DNA of 64,000 nucleotides, from assembly GCF_000521785.1 (NCBI RefSeq), contig NZ_JALZ01000017.1, positions 1 through 64,000 of the forward strand. Reading direction: 5' to 3'. Below, piece after piece: positions 45,200 to 54,791 of the stretch (positions are counted from its first letter, which is position 1; each line of letters opens with the position of its first letter). The notes below the pieces were generated by a model that was given only the letters and a program-made list of their open reading frames with translations, made no database searches and had not been told where the DNA came from. The stretch is from Roseivivax halodurans JCM 10272. GTDB taxonomy: Bacteria > Pseudomonadota > Alphaproteobacteria > Rhodobacterales > Rhodobacteraceae. Made by a program: the position numbers and the translations under genes.

Positions 45200-45692
45200 G
45201 TGTGTGCAACTCGGAGGGCGCCTCACCCCTCCGCAGTGCGTCTTTCTCGAGGCAGCACCGGCCTTCCGAGCGACGAGGCGGGCGCTTCTCGCGATGGCGC
45301 CGATACTCGTGATGGGGGCAGGAGTGTGTATGGCCGAAAGCCAGGGGATATTCCGAGACGCGACCGGCGCGAACCTCGACGCCTACCGCTGGAACGCCCG
45401 GCCCGTGCTGGTTTTCGCTCCGGCACCTGGGCATGCGGACTACGACCGGCAGATGGACATCCTGCGCAATGCCGAAGGGGGGCTTGCCGAACGTGACATC
45501 GTCGTGCTCGGCGATACCGCACGGGCAACTACTGCCCTGAGAAAGAGCTTTGCGCCGGAGAACTTCCTCGTCGTTCTCATCGGCAAGGACGGTGGCGTGA
45601 AGCTGTCCCGGACCGAACCGATCTCTGCGGACATGCTTTTCGACACGATCGACGCGATGCCGATGCGGCGGCGCGAGATGCGGGAGGAATGA
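45183..45692 (+). CDS. DUF4174 family protein, probably exported
   Basis: The frame gives up to 169 residues. The C-terminal part (FRDATGANLDAYRWNARPVLVFAPAPGHADYDRQM, DIVVLGDTAR, FLVVLIGKDGGVKLSR) matches DUF4174, a thioredoxin-fold-like family without redox Cys whose role is unknown. A hydrophobic segment (ALLAMAPILVMGAGVCMAES) looks like a signal peptide. The start is uncertain: ATG 45183 overlaps the M16 gene by 17 bases and would give a long N-terminus with unusual composition; a later start near GTG 45204 or ATG 45294 is possible. Confidence 0.7.
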   Translation: MCRANRCVQLGGRLTPPQCVFLEAAPAFRATRRALLAMAPILVMGAGVCMAESQGIFRDATGANLDAYRWNARPVLVFAPAPGHADYDRQMDILRNAEGGLAERDIVVLGDTARATTALRKSFAPENFLVVLIGKDGGVKLSRTEPISADMLFDTIDAMPMRRREMREE

Positions 45693-45717
45693 GGTCCGGA
45701 TAGGACCCCATGACCTG

Positions 45718-46593
45718 TCAGTTGAGCAGCCCCGCATGGCGGAGGCCGATGTCGACCTTCTCGCGCGTCGCGTCCGTCAGAGGCACGAGCGGCGTGCGGA
45801 CCTCGTCCTCGCAGAGCCCGAGCCGCGCCATCGCGTATTTCGCCCCGCAGACCCCTGGCTCGGTGAAGATGGCGTGGTGCAGCGGCATCAGCCGATCCTG
45901 CAGCTCGAGCGCGCGGCTGTAATCACCGGCGAGGCAGGCCTCCTGAAGGTCCGCGCAGAGCCGGGGCGCCGCGTTCGCCGTGACCGAGATGCAGCCGATG
46001 CCACCTTGGGCGTTGAAGCCGTGCGCGGTCGCATCCTCGCCCGAAATCTGCAGGAAATCGGTGCCACAGGTGATCCGCTGGGCGCAGACGCGGGCGAGAT
46101 CGCCGGTCGCGTCCTTCACGCCGACGATTCGCGGCAGCTGCGCGAGCTCTCCCATGGTGATCGGCGTCATGTCCACGGCGGAGCGGCCGGGGATGTTGTA
46201 GATGATGATCGGCAGGGTCGAGGCGTCGTGCAGCATCTTGAAATGCGCATAGAGACCGGCCTGCGTGGGCTTGTTGTAATAGGGCGTCACGACAAGCGCG
46301 GCATCCGCTCCGACGCGCTCGGCGTGCGTGAGAAACCGCAGCGCCTCGGCGGTGTTGTTCGAGCCCGCGCCGGCGATGACCGGAATGCGCCCCGCGGCGC
46401 GGCCGACCACGCATTCGACAACCGCTTCGTGCTCTTCGGCCGAGAGGGTCGGGCTTTCGCCGGTGGTGCCGACGGGCACGATGCCGTGGCTGCCCTGCTC
46501 GACGTGCCAGTCCACAAGTTTTTCGAGCGTCCCGAAATCGACCGCACCGTCCTTGAACGGCGTGACCAGGGCTGGCATCGATCCCTTGAACAT
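45718..46593 (-). CDS. dapA: 4-hydroxy-tetrahydrodipicolinate synthase
   Basis: A 291-residue class I aldolase-fold enzyme of lysine/diaminopimelate synthesis. Visible: [40 protein letters not shown] with the catalytic Tyr, [11 protein letters not shown], the Schiff-base Lys in [14 protein letters not shown], and [10 protein letters not shown]. It condenses pyruvate with aspartate semialdehyde. Start 46593 is supported by AAGGAGC. It is divergent from the lytic transglycosylase gene. Confidence 0.95.
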   Translation of the reverse strand: MFKGSMPALVTPFKDGAVDFGTLEKLVDWHVEQGSHGIVPVGTTGESPTLSAEEHEAVVECVVGRAAGRIPVIAGAGSNNTAEALRFLTHAERVGADAALVVTPYYNKPTQAGLYAHFKMLHDASTLPIIIYNIPGRSAVDMTPITMGELAQLPRIVGVKDATGDLARVCAQRITCGTDFLQISGEDATAHGFNAQGGIGCISVTANAAPRLCADLQEACLAGDYSRALELQDRLMPLHHAIFTEPGVCGAKYAMARLGLCEDEVRTPLVPLTDATREKVDIGLRHAGLLN

Positions 46594-46732
46594 GACACGC
46601 TCCTTATTCATGCGTTCCGATCCCAACCGGCGGCAGGCCGTCCCTGTCTCGTAGTCGTGAGTTGAGCCGCGGCCGGGAGTAGATATGTTCCGGCCCGTGT
46701 CTATCTTCTCTCGCCCTAGAAATTGCAAGTTG

Positions 46733-48694
46733 ATGTCTGTGATGCGGGCCTCGCTGATCCTGCCTTTCGTGCTTTTGTTGCCTGCGCTGGCCGCCGCTCA
46801 GGGCGGGGACAGGGCTCTTGGACGCGCCATGGACCTCATGCGGCAGGGAAACTGGTCCGCGGCGATGATCGAAGCGCGGGGCGACGGCCAGATCGGGCTC
46901 GACGTGATTCTCTGGCATTTCCTGCGCGCCGGGAACGGAGACGCGCGTCAGGTGACGGATTTCATCGCCCGCAATCCGGACTGGCCTGGCATGCCCTACC
47001 TGCGGGAAAAGAGCGAAGAGGCCATCGTGTCGGCGCCGCATGCAGACGTGCGCGCGTTCTTCGAGGACGCGCTCCCGCAGACGGGCTCGGGAGCGCTCTC
47101 CTACGCGCGGGCGCTGCGCGATGCCGGCGAAACCGGCGCGGCGGAGGCCACGGTCGTGCTGGCGTGGCGCACGCTGGCCTTGTCCGCGGAGGAGGTCGCG
47201 GCCTTCCTTGCGGATCACGGCGATCTCTTGCGAGACCACCATGCAGCCAGGCTCGACATGACGCTTTGGAATGGCTGGACGGTGAACGCCCGGCGCATGC
47301 TCGGTCTTGTGAACGACGACCGTCGGAAACTGGCCGAGGCGCGGCTCGCGCTTCAGGACATGGAGCCGGGCGTCGACGCGAGGATCGAGGCTGTCCCGGC
47401 GGGTCTCGCCGACGATCCGGGGCTCGCGCATGACCGGTTTCAATGGCGTGTCAGCAAGGGGCGGGACGACGATGCGATCGCGTTGCTGCTAGCGCGCTCG
47501 ACCAACGCCAAGGCGCTTGGGGAGCCTGCCGCCTGGGCACCTCCGCGGCGGATCCTCGCCCGCGAGAAGATGCGGGCGGGCGACGCAGAGACCGCCTACC
47601 AGATCGCCTCGACCCATTTCATGGTCCCGGGGGGCGAGTACGATTACGCCGATCTCGAATGGTTGTCCGGTTATCTGGCGCTGCGTTTCCTCGACGATCC
47701 CGAGCGTGCGGCGCAGCACTTCCGCAACATGCAGAGTGCCGTCGACACGCCGATCTCGCTCGGCCGGGCCGGTTACTGGATCGGGCGGGCCGAGGAGGCG
47801 GCGGGCAACGCGGCGGCGGCTCAGGAGGCCTACCGGTTCGGGGGGCAGTTCCAGACGTCGTTCTACGGGCTCCTCGCCGCCGAGAAGGCGGGCATGGCCC
47901 CCGATCCGCGCCTCTCGGGCGGCGCGGCGCCGGACTGGAAGGGCGCGGGCTTCACCGAAAGCTCGGTCTACAAAGCGGCCGTCATGCTCCTCGCGGCCGG
48001 CGAGGACACGCTTGCCGAACGTTTCTTCACCCATCTGACCGAGAGCCTCGATCGCGAGGAGATCGCCAAGCTCGGAGCCATGCTCGACGAGATGAACCTC
48101 CCGCATATCCAGGTGATGGTGGGCAAGCGCGCCGCCGAGGACGGCCTGGAGGTCCACGCGCCGTATTATGCGCTGCCCGACTTTTCCTCGCGGCGTTTTC
48201 CGGTGCCGACGGAACTCGTGCTGTCGATCGCGCGGCGTGAATCCGAGTTCGACCCCGTGGTCGTCAGCCACGCCGGCGCGCGCGGTCTCATGCAGCTGAT
48301 GCCGGGGACCGCACGAGACGTCTCGGGCTGGCTCGGCGAGACCTATTCGGAACGGCGGCTGACCACGGACCCTGCCTGGAACGCGCTGCTCGGCTCGGCC
48401 TATCTCGAATATCTCGCGCGGACCTTCAGCGGCAACGTCGTCATGATGTCCGCGGGCTACAATGCCGGGCCGGGGCGCCCGCTGCAGTGGATGGAGCGGT
48501 TCGGCGATCCGCGGCACGGCGAGCTCGACGTGATCGACTTCATCGAGTTCATCCCGTTCCGCGAGACGCAGAATTATGTGATGCGCGTGGCCGAGAGCCT
48601 GCCGATCTATCGCGCGCGTCTCGGGCTCGACCCGCATCCGGTGCCGTTTTCGGAGGAACTCGTAGGCGCCACGCTCCTTCCCGTCGGAGAGTAG
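46733..48694 (+). CDS. Soluble lytic murein transglycosylase (Slt family)
   Basis: About 653 residues, exported (signal [17 protein letters not shown]). A long superhelical alpha-domain of about 450 residues precedes an SLT domain with the catalytic Glu in [30 protein letters not shown] and the later [17 protein letters not shown] and [14 protein letters not shown]. It cleaves glycan strands to 1,6-anhydro products in the periplasm. ATG 46733 is chosen; 46742 is equally good, and 46685 would add a charged leader. Confidence 0.92.
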   Translation: MSVMRASLILPFVLLLPALAAAQGGDRALGRAMDLMRQGNWSAAMIEARGDGQIGLDVILWHFLRAGNGDARQVTDFIARNPDWPGMPYLREKSEEAIVSAPHADVRAFFEDALPQTGSGALSYARALRDAGETGAAEATVVLAWRTLALSAEEVAAFLADHGDLLRDHHAARLDMTLWNGWTVNARRMLGLVNDDRRKLAEARLALQDMEPGVDARIEAVPAGLADDPGLAHDRFQWRVSKGRDDDAIALLLARSTNAKALGEPAAWAPPRRILAREKMRAGDAETAYQIASTHFMVPGGEYDYADLEWLSGYLALRFLDDPERAAQHFRNMQSAVDTPISLGRAGYWIGRAEEAAGNAAAAQEAYRFGGQFQTSFYGLLAAEKAGMAPDPRLSGGAAPDWKGAGFTESSVYKAAVMLLAAGEDTLAERFFTHLTESLDREEIAKLGAMLDEMNLPHIQVMVGKRAAEDGLEVHAPYYALPDFSSRRFPVPTELVLSIARRESEFDPVVVSHAGARGLMQLMPGTARDVSGWLGETYSERRLTTDPAWNALLGSAYLEYLARTFSGNVVMMSAGYNAGPGRPLQWMERFGDPRHGELDVIDFIEFIPFRETQNYVMRVAESLPIYRARLGLDPHPVPFSEELVGATLLPVGE

Positions 48695-48707
48695 GCCGTC
48701 GCGCCGC

Positions 48708-49580
48708 TCAAGCTGAGCGCGCCTTTCGCTCCCGCCAGAAGGTGAAAAGTCCCGCGGCGACGATAATCGCGGCGCCGATCACGACGTTGGGCCGCAACGT
48801 CTCGCCGAAGACTACAAGTCCGAGCGCCGAGGCGAAGACGAGCTGCAGATAGGCGAAGGGCTGGACGGCACCGGCTTCGGCGACCTCGTAGGTCTTGATC
48901 AGCGTGTAATGTCCGAGCGCGCCGGTCACGCATAGCATTGCCATCAGGATCCAGTCGGAGCCGGTCATCGTCTCCCAGAACCAGGCCCCGATCGCGGTCG
49001 AGACGATTGCGCCGACCGTCCCGGTCCAGAAGAACGATGTCGCCGCGTCGTCCTTGCGGGCGACGTAGCGGTTGAGAAGGCCGTAGAGCGCGAACATCAG
49101 CGCGGCCAGAAGAGGGATCGCCGCGTAGGGAGAGAAGACCCCGCCCGAGGGTTGCAGAACGATGATCACGCCGAGAAAGCCGATGCCGGTCGCGAGCCAG
49201 CGCCGCCAGCCCATGCTCTCCCCGAGGACAGGCCCTGAGAGTGCGCCTATCAGGAGCGGATAGCAGGCGAAGACGGCGTGGCTCTCGACGAGGCCGAGGA
49301 AGACGAAGGCCAGCACCATCACCATGATCTCGAGCGCGAGGAGCGTGGATCGGAACGCCTGCAGCAGAGGTTGGGCGCTTCGCGCGGCGGCGCGGACGCT
49401 GCCGGCCTGCCGGCGGGCGATGGCGATGACGAAGGCGGCGAAGAACCAGTAGCGGATCATCACCACCATCCAGACGTTGTACGTCTCGGCCAGATGGCGC
49501 GAGAGCCCATCCTGCATGGAGAAGATGAAGGTCGTGGTCACCATGAGCCAGATGCCGAGGCGGGTGTCGTTGCGTGTCAT
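48708..49580 (-). CDS. DMT superfamily transporter (EamA domain pair)
   Basis: A 290-residue inner-membrane protein with ten hydrophobic helices in two EamA repeats: repeat one from GIWLMVTTTFIFSMQDGL to about residue 140, repeat two ending AYLQLVFASALGLVVFGETLRPNVVIGAAIIV. The glutamate in the last motif is typical of drug/metabolite exporters. Substrate unknown. Its ATG overlaps the stop of mnmD by four bases, so it is co-transcribed with a tRNA-modification gene, a pairing with no obvious functional logic. Confidence 0.88.
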   Translation of the reverse strand: MTRNDTRLGIWLMVTTTFIFSMQDGLSRHLAETYNVWMVVMIRYWFFAAFVIAIARRQAGSVRAAARSAQPLLQAFRSTLLALEIMVMVLAFVFLGLVESHAVFACYPLLIGALSGPVLGESMGWRRWLATGIGFLGVIIVLQPSGGVFSPYAAIPLLAALMFALYGLLNRYVARKDDAATSFFWTGTVGAIVSTAIGAWFWETMTGSDWILMAMLCVTGALGHYTLIKTYEVAEAGAVQPFAYLQLVFASALGLVVFGETLRPNVVIGAAIIVAAGLFTFWRERKARSA

Positions 49581-50251
49581 GCGCGGGACTTTCGGGCGAT
49601 GGTCATGTGTCGCTTGCGCCCGTAGCCGGGCACGCGCTGCGTGATGAGCCCGGCTGCGTCGAGCGCGCGGCGGACATGGCCCGCGGCGGTATAGCTCGCG
49701 GCTGTGCCCTCTGGGGCGGTGTGGCGTCCGACCTCCGCGAGCAGCTCGGGCGACCAGAGCTCGGGGTTCTTCGCCGGAGAGAAGCCGTCGAGAAACCAGG
49801 CATCCGCCTCCCCCGTCCAGTGCGGCAAGGTCTCACGGGCGTCGCCGGTCACGAGCGTGAAGCTGAGGTCGGGCAGGTCGATGCGCTTGGCCTGCGCCTG
49901 CCAGTGGGGTTCGAGTTCGTCTGCGATCTCAGCCAGTTCGGGAAACGCCCCCTGCGCCCGAACCATGTCCTCTGCCGGCAGCGGATAGGCTTCGAAACTC
50001 GTGAAGTGCAGCCGTCCCGGCGTCCCGCTCTCCCGCCAGAGCGCCAGCGCCGCGAGGAGGTTCAGCCCGGTGCCGAAGCCGAGCTCGGCGATACGGAAGC
50101 CGTCCCGGAACCGTTCCGGCAGGCCGTTGCCCGCGAGAAAGACATGGCGCGTCTCGGCAAGCCCGTCCTCCAGCGAGTAATACGGGTCGTCGAAATGGCG
50201 AGAGACGGGAACGGAGCCGTCGCGCCAGAAGGTCTCGGGCTGGTCGCTCAT
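49577..50251 (-). CDS. mnmD: tRNA (5-methylaminomethyl-2-thiouridine) methyltransferase MnmD (DUF752)
   Basis: A 224-residue SAM-dependent methyltransferase equal to the N-terminal half of MnmC. Visible: FDDPYYSLEDGLAETRHVFLAGNGL, the SAM motif IAELGFGTGLNLLAA, FTSFEAYPL, and DAWFLDGFSPAKNPELWSPEL, the family signature. It makes the last methylation of mnm5s2U34 in tRNA. The FAD half of MnmC is absent from this protein; a FAD oxidoreductase gene lies divergently 48 bases away. Start 50251 (MSDQPETFW) matches the family. Confidence 0.9.
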   Translation of the reverse strand: MSDQPETFWRDGSVPVSRHFDDPYYSLEDGLAETRHVFLAGNGLPERFRDGFRIAELGFGTGLNLLAALALWRESGTPGRLHFTSFEAYPLPAEDMVRAQGAFPELAEIADELEPHWQAQAKRIDLPDLSFTLVTGDARETLPHWTGEADAWFLDGFSPAKNPELWSPELLAEVGRHTAPEGTAASYTAAGHVRRALDAAGLITQRVPGYGRKRHMTIARKSRA

Positions 50252-50299
50252 GTCCCAGCGCTTTAGGTGAAGCGGACGGCAAGCAAAAGGGCGGGTGAC

Positions 50300-51340
50300 A
50301 TGAGCGGAGTGGACGTGACCGTGCGCGGTGCGGGGATATTCGGCCTGAGCGTCGCCTGGACCTGCGCACAGCGCGGGGCATCGGTTCGGATCGTCGATAC
50401 GAACGGGGTCGGCGCAGGTGCGTCGGGCGGCATCGTCGGAGCGCTTGCGCCCCACGTGCCGGAGAACTGGAACGAGAAGAAGCAGTTCCAGCTCGAGAGC
50501 CTGCTCATGGCCGAAGCGTGGTGGGGGGCGGTAAAAGACGCGGGCGGCGCCGATCCCGGATACGCCCGGCTCGGGAGGTTGCAGCCCGTAGCGGACGAGG
50601 CCGCATTCGAGCTCGCGCGGGCCCGGGAGGAAAGCGCGGCCGCTCTCTGGAGTGATGCCGCCCGTTGGAAGGTGATCCCCGCCGCCGAAGCGGGCACCTG
50701 GGCGCCCGTCACGCCGACGGGCCGGCTCGTCCACGACACATTGACGGCGCGCCTTCACCCGCGCCGGGCGTGCGAGGCCCTGGAGGCGGCGCTCCGCGCC
50801 CGCGGCGTGCAGATCGGGCCCGAGGCCCCGGATCAGGGCATGGTCGTCTGGGCGACCGGGTGGCGGGGCCTCGCGGAGATCGCTAACCTGGCCGGACGGC
50901 CGGCGGGGACGGGCGTGAAGGGGCAGGCCGTGCTTCTCCGGCATAAGGCCGGCGACGTGCCGCAGATCTTCGTGGACGGCCTCCACATCGTTCCCCACGA
51001 CGACGGAACTGTCGCTCTCGGCTCCACCAGCGAACGGGACTTCGACTCGCCAGACGCGACCGACGCGCAAGCCGATGCGCTGATCGACCGGGCTGTCGGG
51101 GCGCTGCCGATCCTGGCCGGGGCGGAGGTTGTGCAGCGGTGGGCCGGGGTCCGACCCCGGTCCCGCAGCCGGGCCCCGATGCTCGGGCCCTGGCCTGGAC
51201 GGAACGGGCACTTCGTCGCGAACGGCGGGTTCAAGATCGGGTTCGGCATGGCTCCGAAGATCGCCGAAGCCATGGCCGATCTTGTTCTCGAGGACCGCGA
51301 CCGGATCCCCGAGAGCTTTCGCGTGGAGGCCTCGCTCTGA
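50300..51340 (+). CDS. FAD-dependent oxidoreductase, DAO family
   Basis: A 346-residue flavoprotein: N-terminal dinucleotide fold VTVRGAGIFGLSVAWTCAQRG, a GAGASGGIVGALAPH turn typical of DAO/MnmC-C enzymes, TARLHPRRACEALEAAL, GVKGQAVLL and a closing FVANGGFKIGFGMAPK. It oxidises an amine or a glycine-type group. Its position, divergent from mnmD, suggests it could act as the MnmC oxidoreductase half, but typical MnmC-C domains are similar only in the general fold, so another amine substrate is possible. Start 50300 is an ATG; no strong ribosome site. Confidence 0.8.
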   Translation: MSGVDVTVRGAGIFGLSVAWTCAQRGASVRIVDTNGVGAGASGGIVGALAPHVPENWNEKKQFQLESLLMAEAWWGAVKDAGGADPGYARLGRLQPVADEAAFELARAREESAAALWSDAARWKVIPAAEAGTWAPVTPTGRLVHDTLTARLHPRRACEALEAALRARGVQIGPEAPDQGMVVWATGWRGLAEIANLAGRPAGTGVKGQAVLLRHKAGDVPQIFVDGLHIVPHDDGTVALGSTSERDFDSPDATDAQADALIDRAVGALPILAGAEVVQRWAGVRPRSRSRAPMLGPWPGRNGHFVANGGFKIGFGMAPKIAEAMADLVLEDRDRIPESFRVEASL

Positions 51341-51349
51341 GGCGCGGCC

Positions 51350-52468
51350 TCAGTTCGCGACCGTGGTGACCTGCCGGGTGAGGCCCAGCGTCGTGCCGAA
51401 GAGGCTGAAGATGGTCTGCGCGCGCGTCACCGGCGATTCGGTCGCGAGGATCGTGTCGTCCGGGTAGATGTTGAACTGCCGCGCCGCAAAAAGGCCGTCC
51501 GCCGATGTGAGGTCGAAGGCGAAGATGACCTGCCGGCGGTTCGGCCCGGTACCGTCCGCGCGCAGCGCCGAGGCTTCGTATTCCCTGAGCACGAGCACGC
51601 CCTTGGGATCGGCGCGGCTGTCCTGGAGCCCGCGCATCAGCGCCATCGCCTCGAGCGCGGTCACCCGCGGCTTGGGGAAAGAGATGAGGCTTTCCGTGCC
51701 GGCCGCGCCGAGCGCGGTGAAGCTGCGATCGTCTTCCTCGACGACCACGATGTCGCGGGGCCGGAGGGTTGTGTTGCGCGCACCCGACTTGAAGAGGTCC
51801 TGCGCGAAGATCTCGTAGGTGCTGCCGCCGCGCAGCAGTTTGACCACGGGATTCTCGTACGCGGGCGCGATGCCGCCGCCGGCGGAGATGAGGCTCATGA
51901 TCGAATAGTTGCGCGACGGCATCGGGTAGATCCCGGGCCGGGTCACGCCGCCGGCGAGGTCGACGGAATTGCCCTGCCCTTCCGACACCGTGAGCAGCAC
52001 CTGAGCCGACGGCACCACGAATTCCATCTGCCGCTGGATCGCGCTGCGGGCCGCCGTCGGCGTGAGGCCTGCGATCCGCACATTGTCGATGTAGGGAACG
52101 AAGATCATGCCGTTCTGGTCGACTTCGAGCCCCGCAAGCTGCGTCGACGTCTGGGCCGGATTCGTGAGCAGCGAGTTCTCTTCGGCGTCGTAGATGACGA
52201 GGTCGACCCGGTCGCCGGTCGCGATCGTGTTCACGTCCGGCGCGCCCGAATGGCCCAGCCAGTTGAACGTCCGGTAATTTCCCGTGGCTGGCCATGTCTC
52301 GATCGCCGCCATGTTCGCACGGGTCACCGGCATCACCTGGAAGGTCGGCTCGGAGGACCGGCTCTCGTTCACGATCTCCGATTGCAGCGCGGCTCCGCGG
52401 GGCAGGCTGCAGGACGCGGCGAGCACGACCGAAAGCAGGGCCGCGAGAATCCGGAAGTATCTGGGCAC
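51350..52468 (-). CDS. Polysaccharide export lipoprotein, Wza/KpsD-like
   Basis: A 372-residue outer-membrane export protein with a lipobox (ALLSVVLAASCS). After about 75 residues comes the Poly_export domain (IATGDRVDLVIYDAEEN, IFVPYIDNVRIAGLTPTAARSAIQRQM), then SLBB repeats (VDLAGGVTRPGIYPMPSRNYSIMSLISAGGGI) and LRPRDIVVVEEDDRSF. It forms the outer-membrane channel for an exopolysaccharide. The start is GTG 52468 with GGGAGG upstream. No Wzc-type co-polymerase or tyrosine kinase lies nearby. Confidence 0.88.
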   Translation of the reverse strand: MPRYFRILAALLSVVLAASCSLPRGAALQSEIVNESRSSEPTFQVMPVTRANMAAIETWPATGNYRTFNWLGHSGAPDVNTIATGDRVDLVIYDAEENSLLTNPAQTSTQLAGLEVDQNGMIFVPYIDNVRIAGLTPTAARSAIQRQMEFVVPSAQVLLTVSEGQGNSVDLAGGVTRPGIYPMPSRNYSIMSLISAGGGIAPAYENPVVKLLRGGSTYEIFAQDLFKSGARNTTLRPRDIVVVEEDDRSFTALGAAGTESLISFPKPRVTALEAMALMRGLQDSRADPKGVLVLREYEASALRADGTGPNRRQVIFAFDLTSADGLFAARQFNIYPDDTILATESPVTRAQTIFSLFGTTLGLTRQVTTVAN

Positions 52469-52574
52469 GGGGATCGACCTCCCTTGGGAGCTGAAAGTGT
52501 CTCGGTCCCTTTATTAGACCGCGGGCGCGGTGTTAAACATAGCGTCTCAGAATTCCAGCGGAAATGGACCAAAA

Positions 52575-53420
52575 ATGTCTCATGGCGACGGGCGGCGACC
52601 CCGTATCCTGCTTCTTGGAGCTACCGGCCGGGTGGGGCGCTTGCTGCACGCAGGCTGGTGCGAGGATGCCGAGCTGATCCCCGTGGCCCGCAAACCCGCC
52701 CCCGGGTGCCACGTCTGGGGACCCGGGCAGTCGCCCCGTGGCCTGCCGCAGGTCGATGCGATCGCGGCGTTCTGGGGCGTGACGCCGGGCGAGGGCGGGG
52801 ACCTGTCGCAGAATGTCGCGCTCGCTTGGGAGGCACAGGCTCTCGGCGCCGCTCTCCGGGCGCGGGTCGTCCTTCATGCGTCTTCGGTCGCGGTCTATGC
52901 GCCCTCGGACGGAGACTTGACCGAGGAGGCCGCGCGCGGAGCGCCGAATGCCTACGGCGCGGCGAAGTCCGATATGGAGGATGCCTTGTCCACGCTGCCC
53001 AAGACGGGACCTCGCGCGGTCAGCCTCCGTATCGGCAGCGTAGCCGGGGCGGAGAGCCTTTTCGCCTCGCTTGCGCAGTCCCGTGCCATCACCCTCGACC
53101 GCTTCGCGGACGGATGCGGGCCCGTCCGAAGCTACATCGCGCCAACGGATCTCGCGCGGGTCGTCTCGACGCTCGCCATATGCGAAGCCGAGATCTTGCC
53201 GCCCGCTCTGAACGTCGCGGCGCCGCGTCCCGTCGCGATGGCGGATATCGTCGCCGCCGCGGGTCGCGAGGTTGTCTGGCGGGATGCGCCGGTGGGCGCC
53301 CGCCAGCGCGTGACGCTCAGTACGGCGCGCCTTCAATCGCTGTGCCCGCTCACGCCGGACGCCGCGTCGCCCTCGCATCTCGTGGCCGAATGGCGCCGCC
53401 TCGCCGGGGTGCCGGCATGA
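52575..53420 (+). CDS. NAD-dependent epimerase/dehydratase (extended SDR-like)
   Basis: A 281-residue Rossmann protein: nucleotide motif LLLGATGRVGR at about 13-23, VVLHASSVAVYAPSDGD with the catalytic-type Ser, and the Y-x3-K pair in NAYGAAKSDMEDAL. It probably modifies a nucleotide sugar for the exopolysaccharide. Its stop overlaps the start of the sugar transferase gene (ATGA). Start ATG 52575 puts the nucleotide motif at the usual distance; a GTG at 52530 is in frame. Confidence 0.82.
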   Translation: MSHGDGRRPRILLLGATGRVGRLLHAGWCEDAELIPVARKPAPGCHVWGPGQSPRGLPQVDAIAAFWGVTPGEGGDLSQNVALAWEAQALGAALRARVVLHASSVAVYAPSDGDLTEEAARGAPNAYGAAKSDMEDALSTLPKTGPRAVSLRIGSVAGAESLFASLAQSRAITLDRFADGCGPVRSYIAPTDLARVVSTLAICEAEILPPALNVAAPRPVAMADIVAAAGREVVWRDAPVGARQRVTLSTARLQSLCPLTPDAASPSHLVAEWRRLAGVPA

Positions 53421-54043
53421 CCCCGGGCAAGCGCATCTTCGACATCTGCGCCGCCGTCCTCCTCGGTGTCGTCCTGTCGCCGCTCATACTCGGGGTGGCG
53501 CTTCTCGTCGCGTTGCGCGACGGCCGACCGGTGCTGTTCCGGTCCGAACGAATGCGCAGCCCGGACGAAGGGTTCATGTTGTGGAAATTCCGCTCGATGC
53601 GGCCTGCCGCGCAAGACAGTGGCGTCTCGGGCGGCGACAAGGCGGATCGCGTCACGCCCACCGGACGGTTCCTGCGCCGCCGCCGGCTCGACGAGCTGCC
53701 GCAGCTCTGGAACATCCTGCGCGGCGACATCAGCTTCGTCGGTCCGCGTCCGCCGCTGCGGCGCTACGTCGAGATGTTCCCCGACCTCTATGCCGAGGTT
53801 CTGAAATCCCGCCCGGGGGTGACCGGCCTCGCGACGCTCGCTTTCCATCGGACCGAGGAGAGACTGCTCTCGGGCTGTACCACCGCGGCTGAGACGGAGG
53901 CGGTCTACGTTGCCCGCTGCGTGCCTTGGAAGGCGGCGCTGGATCTCATCTACCAGAGGCAGGGATCGGTCTGCTACGATCTTCGGATCATGGTTGCGAC
54001 CGTCTGGCGCCGGATGCCGCTCCGCCGCCGGCGGAAGGCCTGA
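53417..54043 (+). CDS. Undecaprenyl-phosphate sugar phosphotransferase (exopolysaccharide initiating)
   Basis: A 208-residue bacterial sugar transferase of the short polyprenyl-phosphate hexose-1-phosphate type: one N-terminal membrane hairpin (RIFDICAAVLLGVVLSPLILGVALLVALRDG), KFRSM, the TPTGRFLRRRRLDELPQLWNI helix, SFVGPRPPL and RPGVTGLATL. It loads the first sugar onto the lipid carrier at the inner membrane. Coupled to the epimerase-like gene; converges on the GfcB-like gene. Confidence 0.92.
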   Translation: MTPGKRIFDICAAVLLGVVLSPLILGVALLVALRDGRPVLFRSERMRSPDEGFMLWKFRSMRPAAQDSGVSGGDKADRVTPTGRFLRRRRLDELPQLWNILRGDISFVGPRPPLRRYVEMFPDLYAEVLKSRPGVTGLATLAFHRTEERLLSGCTTAAETEAVYVARCVPWKAALDLIYQRQGSVCYDLRIMVATVWRRMPLRRRRKA

Positions 54044-54113
54044 CGGCAATCGCACCGACCCGGCCTTTCGCTCGATCGCGGGTATCCGCGCGGCACCCCC
54101 GTGCCGAGGAGGC

Positions 54114-54791
54114 CTATTGCCTCAATGTCAGGTAGACCAGATCTTCGCTCAGCCGCCCGAACCAGTGCCGTGCCGCGAGGACCTCGCCCGAGCCGTCGAC
54201 TGTGAAGGAGGAGACGAAATCGGTCCCTCCCTCGCTGACGCAATGCACCTCGAGCTCGGTCGCCGAGCTGCGCACGACACCGGCTGCATACGGCGTCGGC
54301 CCTTGCGGGATGACGTTGCAGGTGTAGCGATGCACGATCGTGTCGTTGTCGCCCGACAGGAACCGCATCACGTAGGGTGCGGTGCCGCCTGAACGCGCGC
54401 GAACGAGGCGGAGGAGCGCGTCCTCGTCCGAGGACATCAGATCGCCGCCGAAGCCGCGGCTCTGCACCGCGAAACCGTTGCGGAAGACCACCGACTGCCC
54501 TGTGCTCGAAGCGTAGGTGACGTAGGGCCCGTTCTCCTGGATCGGCGCAAAGACGGCCTGGCCGCCGCGGCTCGTCACCTCGATGAACTTGAGGGGCGAG
54601 GGGATCTGCGCCACGGCCTGGTCGATCTGCGACTGCTCCAGCGGTTGTGCACCGTCACCCTGGCTAATCACTTCGCGCAGCTCGCCGAGGACGTCGAGCG
54701 CGTTGATGCTCTCCTCCTCGCTTGAGCAGGCGGTCAGGGCGGCAAGGAGCGCGACGGTGCCGGCCGCGCGGATTGATCGGTGCATCGTCAT
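54114..54791 (-). CDS. YjbF/GfcB family lipoprotein
   Basis: A 225-residue lipoprotein (lipobox LLAALTACSS) matching YjbF/GfcB: QIPSPLKFIEVTSRGGQAVFAPIQENGPYVTYASS, RNGFAVQSRGFGGDLMSSD, RYTCNV and EGGTDFVSSFTVDGSGEVLAARHWFG. The family is part of group 4 capsule and yjb exopolysaccharide loci and is needed for export or assembly in some strains. Downstream partner of the YjbH-like gene with an ATGA overlap. No gfcC homologue is present between them. Confidence 0.88.
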   Translation of the reverse strand: MTMHRSIRAAGTVALLAALTACSSEEESINALDVLGELREVISQGDGAQPLEQSQIDQAVAQIPSPLKFIEVTSRGGQAVFAPIQENGPYVTYASSTGQSVVFRNGFAVQSRGFGGDLMSSDEDALLRLVRARSGGTAPYVMRFLSGDNDTIVHRYTCNVIPQGPTPYAAGVVRSSATELEVHCVSEGGTDFVSSFTVDGSGEVLAARHWFGRLSEDLVYLTLRQ

